Assembly (NCBI GenBank): GCA_040006755.1
Contig: JBDTWJ010000093.1
Location: forward strand, 1 to 14,234
Length of the DNA: 14,234 nucleotides
Direction: 5' to 3'
Origin: JAENVT01 sp040006755
GTDB lineage: Bacteria; Actinomycetota; Acidimicrobiia; Acidimicrobiales; Ilumatobacteraceae
The position numbers were made by a program, and so were the translations under genes. Shown piece by piece: positions 13,460 to 14,234 of the stretch; position 1 is the stretch's first letter; each line of letters begins with the position of its first letter. The notes beneath the pieces were generated by a model. It was not told where the DNA came from and made no database searches. It was given only the letters and a program-made list of their open reading frames with translations.

Positions 13460-14234
13460 TTAGACGAGGTACTGGGATAATCCACGCTTGATGTACTGAC
13501 CATGCCCCTTAGCCCCCGTATAAGTGTCGTTCTCGACAACGACTCGTCCGCGGGACAAGACCGTGTCGACCTTGCCGTCGATAACCCACCCCTCCCAAGC
13601 GGAGTAATCCATGTTCATGTGATGCTTGTCGTTGATCCCGATCTTGGTCTTGGTATTGGGGTCCCACACAACGACATCGGCGTCGCTGCCGGGGGCGACC
13701 ACACCCTTGCCCGGATACATGCCGAACATTCGTGCCGGCGTCGTGCAGCACGTCTCGACCCATCGTTCCAGCGACAGCTCGCCAGCGACGACGCCTTGAT
13801 AGATCAGCTCCATGCGGTGCTCGACACCACCGATCCCGTTGGGGATGGCCGCGAAGTTACCGATGCCGCGCTCCTTCTGATCCTTCATGCAGAACGGGCA
13901 GTGGTCGGTCGACACCACGGCGAGCTCGTTCATCCGCAAGCCCCTCCACAGATCACCCTGATGGCCGTGACCCATCTGCCCGATGTGATCCGGATCGTGG
14001 TCACGACTGCGCACCGGCGTGCTGCACACCCACTTGGCACCTTCGAACCCTGGCTTGCCGAGGGTCTCCTCCAGCGTCAGCCACAGGTACTGCGGGCACG
14101 TCTCGGCGAACACGTTGCGGCCATCGTGACGCGCCGCCGCCACTTCGTTGAGCGCATCGCCGGCCGACATGTGAACGATGTACAACGGCACGTTGCCGGC
14201 CACGTGGCTGAGCACGATGGCACGATGGGTCGCT
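13460..14234 (-). CDS. Dihydropyrimidinase / D-hydantoinase, 5' end outside window
   Basis: The C-terminal ~257 residues of a metal-dependent cyclic amidohydrolase that opens dihydrouracil, dihydrothymine or hydantoins to N-carbamoyl amino acids. The reading frame runs off the right edge (first residues THRAIVLSHVAG), so the N-terminal HxH and carbamylated-lysine ligands are not visible. Seen here are LYIVHMS (metal-ligand His), AETCPQYL, WVCSTPVRSRD, VVSTDHCPFCMKDQ (metal-ligand Asp plus Asp-His), the substrate-loop IPNGIGGVEHRM, TTPARMFGMYPGKG and the closing GSDADVVVWDP small domain, ending GQYIKRGLSQYL. The stretch between CSTPVR and DLWRGL is longer than in hydantoinases I know and rich in His/Asp. 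It is the first gene of the block seen, 81 bases before mmsA. Phenylhydantoinase or allantoinase-like activity is less likely given mmsA and the LLM gene beside it. Confidence 0.93.
   Translation of the reverse strand, partial: ATHRAIVLSHVAGNVPLYIVHMSAGDALNEVAAARHDGRNVFAETCPQYLWLTLEETLGKPGFEGAKWVCSTPVRSRDHDPDHIGQMGHGHQGDLWRGLRMNELAVVSTDHCPFCMKDQKERGIGNFAAIPNGIGGVEHRMELIYQGVVAGELSLERWVETCCTTPARMFGMYPGKGVVAPGSDADVVVWDPNTKTKIGINDKHHMNMDYSAWEGWVIDGKVDTVLSRGRVVVENDTYTGAKGHGQYIKRGLSQYLV

Overview
The window reads as chromosomal DNA of a high-GC actinobacterium, most plausibly an Acidimicrobiia (Ilumatobacter-like) lineage. This rests on the GC-rich codon third positions, a mycobacterial-type KorAB 2-oxoacid:ferredoxin oxidoreductase with fused gamma-alpha chain, a luciferase-like oxidoreductase of the F420-associated type, and an actinobacterial-looking 'AACGS' lipoprotein. 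The assignment is inference. All ten complete genes and two edge-truncated genes belong to recognisable families. No rRNA, tRNA, CRISPR array, IS element or phage gene was seen.

Left part, + strand (2-2938): the 3' part of a CitE/HpcH-type CoA-ester lyase, a class III PLP aminotransferase, and a PlsC-type acyltransferase 11 bases downstream of it. These meet a minus-strand block tail to tail at about 2940-2986, where a hairpin is the likely shared terminator.

Middle, - strand (2987-6837): korA-korB with an ATGA overlap, preceded by a leader with a hairpin and a candidate -10. Upstream lies an EamA/DMT permease whose predicted 5' end overlaps a perfect 10-bp inverted repeat that looks like the terminator of the ABC operon.

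Right part, - strand, transcribed right to left (14234-6858): a dihydropyrimidinase/hydantoinase (5' end outside the window), a CoA-acylating (methyl)malonate-semialdehyde dehydrogenase, an LLM-family flavin/F420 oxidoreductase, and an ABC importer of the nitrate/sulfonate/taurine/pyrimidine-precursor class (permease, ATPase, permease, lipoprotein). LLM gene, permease, ATPase and second permease are joined by four-base stop/start overlaps, so they are almost certainly one transcript.

The most interesting reading is a reductive pyrimidine (or hydantoin) catabolic locus. The importer brings in a small N-heterocycle, the LLM enzyme carries out a redox step on it, the hydantoinase opens the ring, a missing ureidopropionase (perhaps beyond the right edge) gives beta-alanine or beta-aminoisobutyrate, the class III aminotransferase makes the semialdehyde, and MmsA converts it to acetyl-/propionyl-CoA. 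No classical dihydropyrimidine dehydrogenase is visible, so the LLM protein is a candidate for the ring-reducing step. Intergenic gaps flanking mmsA carry two diverged copies of a short repeat, and the first ~70 codons of mmsA have codon use unlike the rest of the gene.
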